From Loxodes magnus (lineage: Eukaryota; Ciliophora; Karyorelictea; Loxodida; Loxodidae): 64,000 bases of DNA. The first letter of the stretch is position 1; the number at the start of each line of letters is the position of its first letter. The DNA lies in assembly GCA_946699065.1 (NCBI GenBank), contig CAMPDV010000222.1, positions 186,001-250,000 of the forward strand, given 5' to 3'. A model generated the notes under the pieces. It was not told where the DNA came from. It was given only the letters and a program-made list of their open reading frames with translations, and did not search any database. Position numbers and translations under genes: made by a program. Below, in pieces: positions 12,240 through 26,292 of this stretch.

Positions 12240-15200
12240 ATAGTGCTTTTTTTTACAAGATATTTCATATAATAACTAAGAAAGCTCTTAATCGTTTTCC
12301 TTAACCTTTTGGATATGAAATGATTGCCCTTATTAGAATAAACGGTTTTTTGGATCAATTATAGAAAATTTAAATAAAGCTATAGAAATATGGTTTCAGA
12401 AGAAGGAAAACTACGAGCAAGTACTAATTTTTTGTAATGACAACTATAATTGATTACTCTGAATGCGAGCAATTAATATGGATAAAGCCTGTAAATAATG
12501 GATTTTTATAGGATTAAAGTTTTAAGAGACAAGTGATAAAAAAGGAAAAGCTACTCTATGCTTAAATTAGTTTTTGCTTTAAGGTCCCACACTTACTTGT
12601 CTATAACCTTAAGCTTTAAGCGTTTATTACTTATCACTTCTTTAAGAAACTAGTTACATTTACTTAGGAGAATGAACAGAAGAAAATATGAGTAGTAAGT
12701 GTCTGTAAGTTCTATTTTGGCATTACAATTCTCAAAGCATATCAAGAAATTTTAAGAGGTATTATAAATTATTCCATGCGTTCAATTCTGCGATGACTAC
12801 TGCATTGGATTTTTAGTAAAAGATTGCTAAGACTATCAACACTATGACTTAATAGAAAATTTCACTCCTTTTTTAGTAGAAGACTAAAGCTTGGGTGAGA
12901 TACAAATGTTTGATTAAAAGAATAACAATAATCTTACCTCATCCTTAGATTCTTTCAGTTTTTCAATGTGAATTTTAAATTATTACCAGAATTAAGGTTC
13001 CTAAACAGTTAGAAATTTCGGATAGAATTACTTGGACTTTAGCACAAATATAAATACATAGGATAATACTTACTAATTATATCTTTTATGATACTTATGA
13101 TGTGATTATCCTAAGCCTGAGCTATGGACTTCATAAACATGAATAGGCTGCTAAAGCTGAATTTTTATAGGATTTTTATGATACGCATAATCTTAAGTAT
13201 TTAGTTCAACAATTATTGTTCCATATTAAGATGATTACATTATTAATAACTATCACGATGTTTTTCCAGAATTCAACAATAATGATAGCTTTGCTTAAAA
13301 AATTGGAGAGTCTTAATATACACAACAGTTCTAGGGACTAATATTGCAGGTGCAGTTTTATATTTTGGATTATTTGCTAGAATCAGAAGATTTTTACAAT
13401 ATTTCTAATTTTCATAACCCATGCTAGCAGGATAATTCATGTGATGAATGTCCTTCTCTTTTAATTGGAAGCTGCAATATTTAGCAATATATTGAACTAC
13501 CTTTGAAAGCTTAAAAACATACAGAACTAAAAGTTAATCATTTTAGTTTCTCAGGGTATGATCCTTAGAAATTTTCATCAGAAAGATGATCTCCAAGTTC
13601 TGAATTTAAAACTATGGAAATAATGATTTTATAGGTCTTTATTTGGACGGCATATAAATAGACAATTTCATTAATTATGACTCAAGTCTTGACAAGCAGA
13701 CTATAGAGGTGTGATATGAAGATAGTAATGATGATATTTCCTTGATTATTAAGGCAGCAAAAATCATTAATATTTTGTTGGATTTACTTTCAGTTCTGTA
13801 GATATACTTTATAGCTGCTTCACTGAAAAATTAGTCCTCTACATCTGTAGTGCTAAGAAGATTAATTTCAATTTCATAGCTAACTTATACTAATTCAATC
13901 GTTTGATGGGAATAGTAATCAGATTTTGAGTTATAGGGTTAAGTATTATGGCCTAGATTTTATACGTATAATTCACTTATTAACGAACAAAATTAGATTG
14001 ATATCATATCGAATGGCACTTGTTCTAGTTAAGGTACTAAGAAATGCACTTCTCCTGATATTAAAGGGAACTAATTTAAAGCTTCTTTAAACATTACTAA
14101 AAGTCAAACAGAATATAAAAGAAGTGACTCAAATAAAGCTGTTTCATATACTTTCTAAGATTTATATTATAATCTCTCAAAATATTCCTCTTAAAGTTAT
14201 AATGTTTCACTATGATTCCAAAACCAAGATGTAAGCTTTAGATAGTTGCCGAGCTACAAGCAAAGAAAATTTCAAGTATAGTAGTGAAAGGTAATAGGTT
14301 AAATAAACAAATCATATTAAAAATCCTTATAAATACAGATAAAATAAATAAGCCTGCAGAATTCAGTGGTTTAAGTATCTTTATTATACTTAGAAATTAA
14401 TTTCATTCACTAAATTACAATTTCTAAGTTTAGCTGCATTTTTTAACGTTAAACGCAGATAATTTAAATCAATAAATATCAATTTGCATTTAGGAACACT
14501 CATATTCCATTTCGCTACAATGCCAAGATTTTAATGACTAATTTATGTAATTCGACAAAACTAGCATAGTGATCTTAGGTAGCAATAGTTAGGAAAACTT
14601 TATAGGGAATATTTATGGATTTTAATTTTTTACTTTTGATACCTTTTTACAAGAATCAGAATCTTAGATAATATTCGAATAAAATGATTTTACGCTTTTT
14701 TGCTTGCAAAAAACATGTACTAGTCCAAATATCTTAACTTGGATTTTAATTATAACTTGCCATCCAATCTGCTAAACGTTCTATGGAAGTAACCTTAATA
14801 ATTGCTTAAGCTGTCATTTAGGATTTTATCTGAACTAAGGAACTTTCACCTGCGAAAAGTGCTCCAACAAAATTTCAAATTGTGAAGACTATACAACTTA
14901 GAATAGCAATGTCTTTTGCAATAAATGTCAATAAGGAGCTCTTTTGAATCAAAGTATAAATGAAAGAATTCCTAGCTAATCTTTGATAAATTAGTACAAT
15001 TAATTTAGCTTAGCAAGTAAAAGATCAGACATAAATGTAGTTTTTGTGAAAATAACTTCTACTTATCAATAAATAAAATGCAATTGCAAATAGTAACACT
15101 GCAAAATATGCGATTAATCAGGATACATAAGCTAGAAGTGTGAAGATAGTTATTATTTAGATGAATAATATTAAAGATGTGAATCATGAGAAAAATAGAT

Positions 15201-17444
15201 GCAAAATACAATAAATGTGTTAACCAATAGAAGTGCTTGCATTGTATAAGTCTTTATAAGCTTTCAGGTAACAAGTATCTAGAAAATTTCCCGTATGATT
15301 AGCAAGATTTCGATAAAGATTTTATTTGCTAGTCTTGCTAAAATAGAATTCCTTTTGTTTAGAATGTGATGAAAAGGGATCGAAATGCATTGATGAAATG
15401 ATAAATAAGAACAACATTTGTTTTAAGTGTAAAGATTAATATCCAAACTGGCTTCTATGCGACAAAGGAAAATGCATCATATGAGATAACTCGCTAATCT
15501 TATATTAAAATTAGTATCTGAAAAAATTCCCTGCTTAAACTTTTTAATATAAGAATTCTTGTATGAATTGCAATTTAAATATACCAAATTGTGAATAGCG
15601 CGACAATAAAAAATATTTCAAATGTAGTGAAGGATATATCCTAAAAGATAATAAATGCTTATAATGTGCTACTTTATTCGATAATTGTGAATTTTGTTCA
15701 GAATAATCATGCTAAAAATGTGCTGTTCCTTTTTATTTGATTTACATGAATAAAAAGTGTGGATTAAAATGTCAAAGCTACCAACAAGATTATGATAACG
15801 ATAGTTATTGTATGCCTTGCAATTAAAGTATTCCTTAATGCTAGAAATGCGCTACTAATACAAATACATGCTTGAATTGCTCTTAGATTACAAACTATTT
15901 AAGTAGAATAGGTTTTGCATTTTAACTTAAGAGTTAATTATGGAAGAACAATAGGGATAAAATGGACCTACCTAACTCTATCAATGACTTAAACTTAACA
16001 TAAAACGAAAAAAATTAATTTTAACTACCGAATATTCTCGTTCTGCAATAATTCCTGCAACTATAATAGCAGGTGCCATTGCTTTAGTAGTTAATTCCGG
16101 ATCAGCGTCCACATGCTGATAATTTTTAATAGCTTACCATTTAGACGAGAAGATTGTATATACAGGAAAGATTTCAGTCATGATGCCAAAAATATTCTAA
16201 GCCTTATATTAAGTAAATATAGATTTCTAATAGCTAGCTTTAAATTAGATAGGCCTTAATTTAAACTCAAGTAAGCCTTTATAAGCAAAAATTTGATATA
16301 ATTTACAAATAAAGGAACTAATTCTTCTACTTTCTTAGCCAATTGATTCAAATAAAGTTTTGATATTTTAGTATGTTGCTTCTCGTTTTTAATAGTTTGG
16401 AAAACTAAAGATCTTTAAAATCACTTTGGCCAATATATGTTGAAGAATTATTAAAAATACTGATATTCTACGTTATTAGACTTATTCTTAACATTTCATT
16501 AGGCCTAATGATTTGAGCTTTGATTTAAATACGATTTACAGCAAATGATGTCGCTTATGTAGGATTTAACTCAGTATTTTCTTATTTATCTTAGTAAGTT
16601 ATAATTCAGATTCTTATGCTTTGCTTCTAGTGCTTAATTTTTCAAAAAATAAGAAAATATTAGCTCTACTTGGTACAAATAGTTCCTGATGAAGCTAATT
16701 AGTCTTAAAATACTCTCTTTAGACTCTGAATTAAGTATAATAGCTTATTAACTGAACTGAAAGAGACTAAAAGTTCGTTTTGCTTTTAGATTTATAGTAT
16801 ATTTTTAGCTAGAAGATAATACAAGCATTTATCATAATAATTAGATAGGAATAACCTGAATTCTAAATTTCCTCAAGTTCAATTCTATCATTTGCTTTTC
16901 TAATCTATTTGATCATATTCATGCCATTAAGAGATAAACTTGAACTTAGTGTGCTAATTATAAATGAGGTATGAGATTTAGCTTTGTTTATGCACATTTT
17001 TTATATGTAGATTTAGACCCTTAAAGGTACAACGAATTTGCGTTTGTGATGGTTTTGATTACAGTTCTACTTGTTGTTGGAAATTATTTGGTTGTTTTAT
17101 CCATTATTTTTTATAGATTTTACATATTTATAAAGGAAATAAAATTTCAGAGAAGACTTAGAAAATAAAAGGATAAAAAGGCAGACAATTATAAAGAAGA
17201 TTTATTTTATAAAGTTAAAAGCGTGTAAGAAATTTTGAAGATTTAAGATATAAATGAAATAAATAAAACTGCGTTTGATCTTCACAATGATGACACCTTG
17301 ATATACAATAAAGAGAGTCTAAATTTAGCAGATGAAAAGAAAAACGAGATTACTATTTTCGAGTTATAAAAGCTAGGAAATTCTAAAAGCTAGAAAGTTA
17401 TAGATGAGAAAATGGAATCCTAGAATAAAGAAGTAGAAGTATGA
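12240..17444 (+). pseudogene. LamG / Cys-rich / multi-TM protein, frame-broken paralogue
   Basis: Same architecture as the intact gene at 37458-41250, but the reading frame changes many times. In order I can read LamG/ConA-like segments (about 12.3-14.6 kb, with peptides such as YIYLGEWTEEN and FIGLYLDGIQIDN), then furin-like cysteine repeats (about 14.75-15.95 kb, CxxC pairs such as CLECDEKGSKC and CQKCAVPFYL), then hydrophobic spans (about 16.0-17.15 kb, e.g. AFVMVLITVLLVV) and a charged tail ending at TGA 17442-17444. Frame changes fall at about 12.7, 13.6, 15.2, 15.35 (one T missing in a T-run), 16.0 and 17.0 kb. Few sit on plausible GT-AG introns, and the intact paralogue has only one intron, so decay is more likely than splicing. 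Assembly indels remain possible. The 5' end is not resolved. Confidence 0.7.
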
Positions 17445-18960
17445 AAATCCAGGAAAAATACATTAAAACATATATTTCCTTAATCAATTTTAATTATTCT
17501 ATCTTTGCTCTTAATTTTAAACTAATATTGATATAAGTTATCTGACTTTAACCTTGCTTTAATTATAGCTTTGGATGATCATTAGTCTATTAATTATGAG
17601 TTGCTAGTGATTTTATTTAATTATGAGATTAATTATTCATTGCTAATTAGCTCAATAACTAGCCGTTTTATTTGGTTATATAGTTAGCAAATGGCTAACT
17701 TTTAGATTCCATACCGATAAATGCAACTAAAACAAGAAATTAATTAAAATATTGAATTATGCTTGCCTTTCGTATATAAAGCTTAGCGTTTATATGATAA
17801 GCAATATCTCTTATTTTATTAAGTTTGATATTTAAATAAATTTTGTAATCTATAAACTCAAAAGATGAAATTGATTAAATAAAAAAGCTATCCATACCCA
17901 CTTCTCTTTTATAATAGATTAGTCAGATTCACTAAATTCCTTATTTAACTTTTAATTTAAATCTCATGTATTTATTTATGGACTTTGTTTCTATTTTGTG
18001 AGAAAGCATTAAAATTAAAGTGAATTAAGCAATTTTATTCCTTCCTGCTTTAATATCCGAATAATTCATTGATAAGATATTCCTAAGTTCTTTATTTTGG
18101 CAGATTGTCAGGAAATTTAAATATCTCTACTTCAAGGGATTTTTATAACTATTCCACCTTAGAAATTAAAGAATAAATGGGATGAATTTCCTGCTTTTAG
18201 TCTATTAGTAATAGGATTAAAAAGCACTTTAGTATAAAGTTTTAATTATTATCTTCTTAAGTATAACTAAGAGGGTAAAGCATAAATCGCTATTTCGTAA
18301 AGAAATAACACAAGCCTTATATTGTAATCTCATCTATTTAGCTAGACTATGCTAAGATAAAATCCTTACATTAATAATTCTAGTTCTATTTAAGTATGCT
18401 ATTCACTTTAAATAAAGAAATATGGAAAAATAGGCTATTAAAGTTATAATAATTAGCTTACTATCTAACTAGTAAAAAGCTTAAAAGCATTAATAGTTCT
18501 TTGTACAATATCAAATTATAAGATTTAAATCAGATAGCTATTCAACTAATCTATTAATAATTCTCCTATAAATTATAGGTAAGATTATCAAAAGAAAGTT
18601 GCGATAAAGGAAATAGCTTAACCTTAGCTAATTTTAACTCAAAGATATATTATAAAAGTATTTTTTGTAAATATTAGCAATTTATAAAATTTAAATCGTT
18701 CTAGCAAACTAAACATCTAAAGTTAAAGCAATAAGTGACCATAGAAGTAAAAGTTACCAAAATGCTTATACTTTGATTCTAATACAACTTTTTATTGAGA
18801 ATTTAGCTAATTTTTAGGAAATATAAAATACATTTTCAATAAATAAGGTGAATTTTTTAAGTGAAAGAATAATAATAAAGCTATACATTTACTTATATAT
18901 TAATAGATGAAGAAATTCTTAATTTTACTTTTTAAAGAAAATAATAAAAAAGACCTAGAT
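17445..18960. other. intergenic, nothing recognised
   Basis: A+T-rich spacer between the Cys-rich pseudogene and a gag relic. No supported feature. Confidence 0.4.
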
Positions 18961-19560
18961 ATTATGGAGATATATTGAATAAAAAAGAGAAGAAAATAAT
19001 TCGTAAAGGTTTTCTTACTCCCAAAAAGTAGGAATAAGCGATATCTTATAATCTCCAGGACTAAAAAAAGCCAGAAAGATGTTTTCCCACATGATCCAAA
19101 TCCTCATCTGAAAAGAGTTTTGGAAATGAGCAAAAATATCTTCATTTTAAATTTTTGATTTCTCCTCTGAACAACAATTAAGCTATGATTAGCTCATAAA
19201 AGTGATGATGGATCTCTAGAAAGAGGTCAAGAAGATAAGAAAGATAAAAAATGCCTATGAAAAAACTTGAATTAACAGAGAACATAGAATCAAGACTCAA
19301 GACTAACTAAGAAAGAGATCCAAATTTATTTTTAAAATATTTTAAACTGGAGTATTTAAATTTAGATTTAATAGAAGGAACAGACAGAACATGCAAATAT
19401 AGTTGAAAAAATTGTTGAAAACAAGCTAAAATTGCAATTATTACTCTAAAATGTCTAATGAAAAGAAAAGGAAATCGGAAAATGGAACTAGAAAAAGATA
19501 ATCCTTTATATATCTATATACCTGAAGATACTAACTAAGCCAACTGTGAAGAAATTCTAC
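18961..19560 (+). pseudogene. gag-like coiled-coil/zinc-knuckle relic (subfamily 2, copy G)
   Basis: Decayed copy of the protein seen best at 47.07-47.99 kb. Readable blocks: TPKKQEQ near 19020, then after a frame change YDQLIKVMMDLQKEVKK (cf. MEQLIRVVLNLQEEVKK in the better copy), then CNYYSKMSNEKKRK near 19430, where the CCHC knuckle has lost three of its four zinc ligands (C-to-Y, H-to-N, C-to-K). Downstream to about 19.83 kb a GC-richer patch weakly recalls the 3' end of the better copy. Non-functional. Confidence 0.6.
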
Positions 19561-22500
19561 TGTTGTAGGAGCAAAAACATTTATATCACAAGTATTGATC
19601 ATTTCAAAAAAGATAAAATCATATTAGCAAGATAAATATTGACAAGAAAGAAAACATAATAATTTATAAAGGTATTCTGAATATTTAAAGAAAGACATAT
19701 AAGATAAAATTAAGATATAATACAGAATATATACAGCAGAGAAGAGTGTAATGGAGTAGAGAGAATTATTCCAATCGGGAAGGGAAGTCAGATACTCTGA
19801 AATGGGTTGAAATTTCCGGAAAAAGAGCAAAAATCTTAAGAATTCAGCCCAGTTTTATAATAATTAGTAAGAATCATAAACTTAGACAGAAATTCTTAGT
19901 CTTATACCTTCAATTTAACTATTCTAATTATTTGCATAAAACAATATTTTGAATACAACTAAAATCTATTAATTATCTTAGATCATGCTCCAAATGATAT
20001 TTAAGCAAGTTCTATTGTAAATAATTATAATTTCTTACTCTTTTTAATAAATAATCATCTTTCTACTATTATTTTGCTATTTATATAAGTAGAAATGTAT
20101 ACAATATAAGAAAGATAGTAATATATTTGTAATAATTAAATTAGCTAAAGGAAATAGAATAGATAGAACAAAAGGATTTCTAGCTTTTATATAATAACTA
20201 GAAGGTTTATTTCTATTACCTCAGATTTACATAGTAATCTAATTAAAGAGGCTGAACAATATATATTGTCTTTGGAATCAAAAAAAATCGGTTTGATGGG
20301 AATTAAGCTTAAGATTGATTTACTAGTAAAGGTTAAAGGACATTCTATGCCTATTTGATTAAATCTTACTAGAGTTTTAGCAAAACGAAGATTTCATAAA
20401 TTAAGGTTCAAATAGGTAATTCAATTAGCATGTGATAAATTAAATTACAGTCAGTATTGATAAGAAGGAATTAAGACTTAAATTAATATCTTTTAGCTAA
20501 TTACTAGCAGCATCTATAAAATTAGGTAGCTCAAGAAAAATAAGCACTAAAAGTTATATAGAAGTTAATAAGATCTAAAGATAATGAAGATACAATCATT
20601 TAAGTATTTAAAGAGACCCATTAATTTTTGGAGCTTAATATATGGATGCTTGTAGAACTTAAAGATAAATCATTTTTATTAAGGTTTTTAAAATCCTCTT
20701 ACTTGATGTAATTATAAAATAAAGTTCCAAAGTAGTTAAAAAAGCATTACTAAATATACTCTTAAAAGAATTTTCCTTTTATATGAACTTTATTTAATAG
20801 CCTATCTTTCCCTTTAACAACTTGAAGGAGCTCCGAAATAAAACTATAAACAATGATTTAAAATATTTTAGCTTTATTTATATTTGATTTGAATATGACC
20901 AATTACTTATCTCTCAATCTGTTAAATTAAATAATATTAAAACCTGCCAAAACTAAATTTATTTAAAAAGCAAGTAAACTATAAAAGCTATATATGAAGT
21001 TATATTTCTATCATTTAGAAAATAAATATAAGATAAATGTTCTTGAAGGTATTAAATCAGTTGGAATATCTGAAAAGAGCAAACATAAAGGAAATAAAAT
21101 AAGTTGTCTATATAAGAAATTAAAAAAGCTAAGAATAAATTATAATATACTAGCTTATAAACTTATGATATTCATTTAATCTTTTCAGAATACTTTTACC
21201 CATTAATTTTGCTCTATTTACTACTCCCTCTCTAACTAAATACACCCACTTTATATAAGTTGCTGGCAATTAAATATTAAAAATTTTTCTAGATCTTAAT
21301 TAAATACAATGGCTTCTAGTTAAATTTTGCTTAAGTTAAATAAAAATAAATAAGGGTTTCTAACTAATTTAGGTATATAAAAAGTTTCCTTAATTGTAGA
21401 ATTTCAAAATAGCCAAGTATTTAATGTAAGAAATAAAAAAATAGATTGCTTTTGATCCTCTTCCTTACCTTGCTTCTTTCAAGGTTTAAGATTTTAAAAT
21501 ATCAAAGTTGTAGGAAATTCACTACAATTTTTATATTAAATTAGATGGCTTTAAAAAATTGATATAGAAATATCGTATCGGTCTATTGCAGCGGCTATAA
21601 TGAAATTTTTTTAATTTAAGTTTAAGAAAATCCATTATGATGTAGGAGTTATCAATCTCAAAAGACAAAAATCAAAGAATGCTTTACTATGATAGATATT
21701 ACTAAGTATTATCAAATCACTTCGTTGATTCACTTTTTCTATCTAAAACTAAACTAATTATTTAGTTCCAAAGGAAATATTCTTTCAGCTGTGGGATTTA
21801 GTAATTTCACTTACTTTTTTTGCAAAGGTTGAAACTCCGAATATTAAATCATTGAGATAATTTTCTATTGGTTACTATTAATGTCCCATGGTTGAAATTT
21901 ACAAAATCATATAAATAAAGATGTAAATTAGATGTCTTTTAAGATTCTTACTCTGAGTTGATATCTACTAATTAAAAATAAAAAGGAACAAAATAATAAA
22001 ATATCTACTAGAAAGATAATTATGAATCAGAAAGTTCTTTTTATCGCTCTCACAACCACCTAATCTTATAACTATATACCAATATGCCCAATTAGCTTGC
22101 TTTTAGACTATTTATTAGAGATTAAATAACTGCATTATTTCTATAGTATTAGTCAGAAATTGCTTTAGAGCAAACTCTTGGTCTTTATTACAAAATTTAT
22201 ATCTAACTTTCTTTTCCTTAAACCATTTTTCCTAATTTATTTAAAATTTTAAGGATTTGAAGATAAAAATAATATCTTTAATATATAGGAACATCATACA
22301 GAAGTTTAAAAGCAGCTATGCTTATAAATAAATGCTAAATCTTATAGATATGAAGTTAATTTCTGTTTAATGGGTAAAATAACAAATAGTAAGTTGAATA
22401 GGCTTAAAATTTTAAATTTAGAAATAAGTATCTCAATCTTAAAGGAATTAATTAGGATTATGAATACATTTAAGCACTTTCTTTCTTAATTTATTCTACT

Positions 22501-24131
22501 CCCATTTTTTAAAACTAGCAATAAAAATGAGGTTTGCTATAAACTCAAACATGAATTCTAATTAAATAATCAAAAACTTAATAGTGCTAAGCCAAATACC
22601 AGGCTATATTAAATGTATATAATTTAGTAGCTCTTAAAAATACATACTTAAGTTTGAGGATTTATTTAAAGACCTAAGAAAATATTCCTTCAATTAATTG
22701 ATAAAGTTCTTTTCCTTGCAATCTATTTATTATTTTCCCTCTAATGAAACAAAATAATTTTTATCATCAAAATAAAAAAGGGTAGGTATGATATATCTAG
22801 AATATACAATGAAAGTTAGTTTTATAATTGAATATTTAAAGTTAATTATAGATTTAATTCATAAAATAATTAAAAATTAAAGCTTAATTATAATCTTCTA
22901 GATTTATATATCAGCAAAAATTATTTTTGCAAGCAAAATAAAATTAAAATTATTCAAAATTGTAAGAATAAAGCAAGATTTAGAAAAAATAGAAAAGGAT
23001 AGAGAAAAGTTTTGTTTAATGATTTATTCAACAGAATCAAGTAAATGAAACAACTTTATAAAATAATTTAAGATCAAAATAAATAGACTCTAAGGCTTTC
23101 ATCCTTACTCTTAAAAATTCGATTTTAGTATTAATAGAGTATAGCAATATTTAATCCTCCCATCAAAATTGTTTCTAGATACTCTAAAGCTTTTATAGTA
23201 AATCCTTAAAAATTATATAGAATTTAAAACTACATCATTAGTTTTTTAGCTAGCTTATATCTATCAATTTAATTATACTTTATATTTATATCCCTTATAT
23301 ATAAACATTTAAATACATTAGAGATAAGAAAGTTATATATAGCTTCAGAACTAATTAAGCCAACCTAATGTAAACTAGAAAATCAATTTAAAAAATTGAA
23401 AAATTGATAGTAGATTCAGTAAGTAAACAAAATAAAAGCAACCTAGCTAAGACAAAATCAAAGATAATGCAAGCAAACTTTCGTGTTTTCACAATTTAAA
23501 TTAGAATAGAAATTAATCTTAATAATCTATTTCAGAAGAAATAATTTAGAAAGAATGCATATCATTCTCTTAAAGAAAATTTTAAAATATTTTAAAGTGA
23601 TAAGACAAATAGCTAGCAATTAGAAAGCTAATTGTAGATAAATACATTTATGATAAATTCCTATAAATGTAAGTTATAAAATGTAATAATATTATGCTCT
23701 TTAGAAAATCCTTTGCTTGGAGATTATTTTAGTTTTGCTCAAAGGACTTTGGCGAGATAATATATTTTAAATTTATTCTGATTTTTTAATATCTCTTTCT
23801 ATCTGACTCGTATGAGAATTAGTTGATACAATTACTATAGACATGTTAATAAAGTCTCCCTCTAAGTAATTTCATTTTATGAAGAATTATTAGCAAGATA
23901 AAAATACAGCATTACTAGAATTAGCTAAAGCACCACAAAGCAATAAATTGAGAACTATTAAAGAGGAATTTTAGATATGATTATAACTACCAAAGCATTT
24001 AATACTTGATATATTCTCATTATGTTTTAGAATATAAAGCTAGTTACTAAAATTTATTCTAAATAGATATTTTATAAATTTTTAATAAGCTTAAGCTTTA
24101 AATTTAAATATATAGGTGAAATTAGTATAAG
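19561..24131. other. intergenic, no supported gene
   Basis: Long A+T-rich stretch. Several frames give protein-like strings under the three-sense-stop code (for example near 20.3-20.8 and 21.0 kb), but none has a recognisable motif or a paralogue in the window, so I do not call them. Confidence 0.4.
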
Positions 24132-25244
24132 ATGGAATTAAATAAGTCTATCTAGAATTTTCCTGAGTATGTAGTAAATAGAATATATGAGTATTTAACA
24201 CTTAGTGATGTATTTTTACGTGTCTAATATGTTTGCAAGAAGTTCTTTATCTGTTCAAAGAATCCATTGATTATTATAAAGTTGTAGACTTAATTATAAT
24301 AGCAGTTTAATATGAATGAATAATAAGATTTAAAGATTGCAATCAAGTAACTCAAAGCTATGGACAGTAAGTCACAAATGCTAAAATTCGTGGGGTACTA
24401 TACTACAGGTGGAGTTTATGGAGGCATATGGGATTGTTGGATTGGAAATATGTTTGAATATAGCGGAACATGCTATACTGCAGAATAATGAGGAAATGTT
24501 CATGTTATTGGAATTTTTGCTGGAAAATATTAGAAAAATACATTCTGATAAAGACATCACGAGGATTTATTCAAAGAAATCGGATGGACTATACCAAGTA
24601 TTTATGATAAAAATGAAATACCAAATGATTCATTTATGACAAATAAACCTCCTTGGCTAAATAAGGAAATAACAGAGGAAATCAAATCTTAAATTCCTCA
24701 GAGTAAATTTAAATTATACAAAGAAGAAAAAGTCAAGTTTTTAAAATATGCTACTTTTAGATATGATGTCGATAAGTATATTGAAAGAATATAAAAACGC
24801 CATTGCATTATATCTAGTTTCATGATTGCAAGACCTGCCTTTGCAACTTGTCCAGTTAAAACATTATTGATCTTTTTTGAAAATGAACAGTGCATTAAAG
24901 AAAACCTCAAACTAGAAAGCTTTGATGATATACTAAAATTATAAGAATAAAATTAACTTCCAGATGTAATATTTTAAGAAAAAAATGATAGATATGAGTA
25001 TATTGAGTTTAAGACTGAGTTTTAGATGCAGTAAAAAAGAACTTACAATCCTGCTGTATGCATATAATTTTTAAAGCCACAAACAAGTGTTATTCAACTT
25101 GATTTAAAATGTAAGAGGAAATGCCGTTACAGCTATATCATTCTAGTTGACATAGATGATCGAAGATAATTATATAACACGAATCCTGATTTAGGACTAG
25201 ATATTTCTTTTGTAGTTTTTGGAGGGCATATTTTAAACGATTGA
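24132..25244 (+). CDS. F-box protein with ligand-like C-terminal domain
   Basis: Single-exon ORF of 370 residues (1113 nt, ATG to TGA) with UAR=Gln and UGA=Trp. Residues about 9-45 form an F-box: FPEYVVNRIYEYLTLSDV, then RVQYVCKKFF, with the family L/I-P, V, L and W/C-K spacing. F-box proteins bind Skp1 and bring targets to SCF ubiquitin ligases; that role is inferred from the family. The rest (about 90-370) has no repeat I recognise. It is relatively Gly/Trp/Cys-rich early on (GGVYGGIWDCWIGN) and ends in a compact beta-looking segment (SVIQLDLKCKRKCRYSYIIL). TGA encodes Trp in AEQWGNV and TFWQRH; four Trp are TGG. No sense TGA occurs in roughly the last 200 codons before the stop. No operon partner is visible. 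Confidence 0.85.
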
Positions 25245-26292
25245 TAATTAAATTTAGTATCTATTAAAACTTATATATCCTTCATTCTATTTAAAGTTCT
25301 TTATAAAGTTTAATTATGCTAAACTTCTTTTTATGCAGCAATCATTTCAATTTTACCTAAACTTTCTTTGAAAGAAATGCTTTCTTTCTTATGAAGCAAT
25401 AAATACATCATTAGTATATTATAATACAGATGGGACTGAAGTTAATATATACCTCATAATAATTCCGTCACCTCTTCTTTCCTGACTTTGATGAAAGAAA
25501 GTTTGAAAAGTATTTAAATTTATTTTTAATAAAATAATAAAGCAAATTTTTCTTCATTTATCAAATACTCTATAATCTCATTTAATAATTTTCTATCCCT
25601 ATAATTTATAAAAGATCCATAATTAAACTAATAGGATAGAGCAAATTTATTTATTCAATTGAGCTTTATCAACTTTGAAATTAAATGATGTATAAATGCT
25701 AAAAAAGTTTCAATAAAGATTAACTTGAAATGCTCATGAAGTATTTTCATATAGTCAGACTAGCTTCAAGCCTTTATAAATATTTTTCTTTATCAAGATC
25801 TGCAAAAATTGAATTGTTATAAATTGAATTGTTATTGCCTTAAGAAAATGTTTAACTATCGATAAATATTTGATGTCAATTAGCTTGACTCATAACTAAG
25901 TATCATTTTGAATAGTTAGATTGAAAGATACATTTGGATTTTTTTATTAATAGTGCTTTGCATTTCAAACATTATTTAAAGAGACTTGGAAATAAACTTA
26001 ATATATTCTAAGAGTATTGAAGTTATATAACCTTAAAATTTATGCTTTATAAATTAATTTATATTCATAGCTTAATTTAATATCTAAGTATTTTAACTTT
26101 AGCCAATTTTATTTTAATTCTTTAGCTATTTAAAACCCTTTTTTTCTTAAATTTTCAAATCCTTTATCAAATTTAATTTCTAACTTTCTAGTTTTAGAAC
26201 TATTATAAGGAGTCACTTTTAACTTACTATAAAAAGGTATTAAATTAACTTGTAAAAATAAGGAAAATTATCTAGATTATATAAATTAAAAA
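25245..26292. other. intergenic, nothing recognised
   Basis: A+T-rich spacer. A TTTCTTTGAAAGAAA palindrome lies near 25360. No supported gene. Confidence 0.4.

Noticed and set aside
20260..20800. Ribosomal protein S3-like match (IGLMGIKLKI)
   Set aside because: Only ten residues match by eye, with no flanking similarity; another frame in the same place looks at least as protein-like.
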